Source of the DNA: Zhihengliuella sp. ISTPL4
GTDB taxonomy: Bacteria; Actinomycetota; Actinomycetes; Actinomycetales; Microbacteriaceae
Assembly (NCBI RefSeq): GCF_002848265.1
Contig: NZ_CP025422.1
Span: 992,001 to 1,056,000 of the forward strand
Direction: 5' to 3'
DNA length: 64,000 bases
Under the pieces are notes generated by a model. That model was not told where the DNA came from. It was given only the letters and a program-made list of their open reading frames with translations, and did not search any database. Positions 63,181 to 64,000 of the stretch are shown here, in pieces (positions within the stretch are counted from its first letter, which is position 1; each line of letters opens with the position of its first letter). The position numbers were made by a program, and so were the translations under genes.

Positions 63181-63963
63181 ACTGCGACGAACCCCGTCCC
63201 CGGCACTCAGGCCGTCGCGCGGGCTGCGCGGCTCCTGCGGCTCGTGACGGCCGCCGGCACCGACGGCGCCACCCTGCAGGAGCTCGCGGCACGCGCCGGG
63301 CTCTCCCGGCCCACCACGCATCGCCTGCTCAGCGCCCTGCGCGCGGAGGGTCTCGTCGACCGCGACGCCGGCAGCAGTCAATGGATGCCGGGACCCGAGC
63401 TCTTCCTCATGGGGTCTGTGGCTGCCGCCCGTTACGACGTGACGACCCTGGCCCGGGACATCGTGCGGTCGCTCGCCGTGAAGACCGAGGAGAGCGCGTT
63501 CTTCTCGGTCCGCCGCGCGGACGAGACGGTCTGCCTGCTGCGCGAGGAGGGTTCGTTCCCCATCCGCTCTTTCGTGCTGAGCGAGGGAGTGCGCTTCCCG
63601 CTCGGCGTGGCGAGCGCCGGCCTCGCGATCCTCGCCTTCCTCCCCGACCACGATGTGGATGCCTACCTGGAGCGGCACCCGGAGCTCGTCGAGAACTGGG
63701 GGCGCGCTCATGGTGAGCGCCCGCTGCGGAAGCGCCTCGCCGAGACGAAGGAGCGGGGTTTCGCCGTCAACCCCGGCCTGATCGTCGAGGGGAGCTGGGG
63801 CCTCGGTGCGGCGGTGTTCGACCGCGCCGGCCGCCCGGAATGGGCGCTCAGCCTCACCGGTGTCGCCTTCCGCTTCGGCCCGGAGCGTCAGGCCGAGCTG
63901 GGCCGGATCCTCCTCGCCCACGCGCATCAGCTCTCCGCGCGGATCGCTCACGCCCGACGGTGA
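63175..63963 (+). CDS. IclR family transcriptional regulator
   Basis: 262 residues. The N-terminal winged helix is at about 12-70 (AVARAARLLRLVTAAG, LQELAARAGLSRPTTHRLLSAL); the GAF-like effector domain spans about 85-255 (ESAFFSVRRADETVCLLREEG, FPLGVASAGLAILAFLP, RGFAVNPGLIVEGSWGLGAAVF). The GTG start falls 7 bases after a -10 element, so the mRNA is probably leaderless; the nearby ATG at 63173 is out of frame. Likely controls the divergent CoA-transferase operon and itself. Confidence 0.92.
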   Translation: MDTATNPVPGTQAVARAARLLRLVTAAGTDGATLQELAARAGLSRPTTHRLLSALRAEGLVDRDAGSSQWMPGPELFLMGSVAAARYDVTTLARDIVRSLAVKTEESAFFSVRRADETVCLLREEGSFPIRSFVLSEGVRFPLGVASAGLAILAFLPDHDVDAYLERHPELVENWGRAHGERPLRKRLAETKERGFAVNPGLIVEGSWGLGAAVFDRAGRPEWALSLTGVAFRFGPERQAELGRILLAHAHQLSARIAHARR

Positions 63964-63972
63964 TCTCGATAC

Positions 63973-64000
63973 ATACCAGTGGGTATATACTTTCTGGTAT
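63973..64000. promoter_or_regulatory. palindrome and promoter-like AT-rich stretch at the window edge
   Basis: Inverted repeat ATACCAG (63973-63979) and CTGGTAT (63994-64000) with GTATATACT in between, markedly AT-rich for this genome. Probably the promoter/operator of a gene that starts beyond the window. Confidence 0.4.

Overview
The window is ordinary-looking chromosome of a high-GC Gram-positive actinobacterium. Protein content and gene order (ddl-gpsA-plsC-murA-leuD-leuC on one strand, tRNA-Gln beside gltX, an otsA-otsB-ilvD-ilvB-ilvN-ilvC run, many 4-base ATGA/GTGA overlaps, frequent GTG starts and leaderless-looking promoters) fit Microbacteriaceae, most likely Microbacterium. That assignment is an inference from the proteins; no rRNA is present. 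I see no CRISPR array, prophage, insertion sequence or replication origin. No gene-free stretch exceeds about 300 bases.

Layout. 1-6.7 kb: end of a DUF3515 gene, then a minus-strand cell-envelope and leucine block (murA, plsC, gpsA, ddl and leuCD), with leuCD behind a 15-residue leucine-rich leader peptide. 6.8-9.4 kb: a two-gene unit that looks like organosulfur scavenging (PLP sulfhydrylase-type enzyme plus FMN monooxygenase). 9.4-12.3 kb: a TerC membrane protein behind a probable yybP-ykoY manganese riboswitch, and an ECF sigma factor with a DUF4349 membrane partner. 12.3-23.8 kb: small regulator/transporter units, tRNA-Glu, a metallo-hydrolase, an acetyltransferase, aminopeptidase N, topoisomerase IB, an MFS carrier, a glutamine amidotransferase and an ArsR-VOC pair. 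23.9-31.9 kb: tRNA-Gln, gltX, a methyltransferase/MFS/fumarylacetoacetase-family unit, an AbiEi/DUF559-like gene flanked by two related palindromic repeats, then ilvE and leuB. 31.9-41.4 kb: DHA2 exporter and TetR repressor, serA, unknown membrane proteins, and a GntR-controlled FAD/Fe-S D-lactate-type dehydrogenase.

41.4-51.1 kb is the most accessory part: a glycan-utilisation locus with a sugar ABC importer (binding protein and two permeases, no ATPase), a ROK kinase, an M81 metallopeptidase, two GH29 alpha-L-fucosidases and a ROK repressor, tied together by palindromic candidate operators. 51.1-60 kb returns to core metabolism (ilvCNBD, otsBA, an MFS carrier). 60.1-64 kb holds a small membrane protein and a CoA-transferase/thiolase operon divergent from an IclR regulator.

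Branched-chain amino acid synthesis is thus spread over three sites in this window (leuCD; ilvE and leuB; ilvDBNC). The best candidates for new biology are the repeat-flanked AbiEi/DUF559 gene, the fucosidase-M81 locus with its shared operators, the leucine attenuator, and the recurring leaderless, self-controlled regulator promoters.
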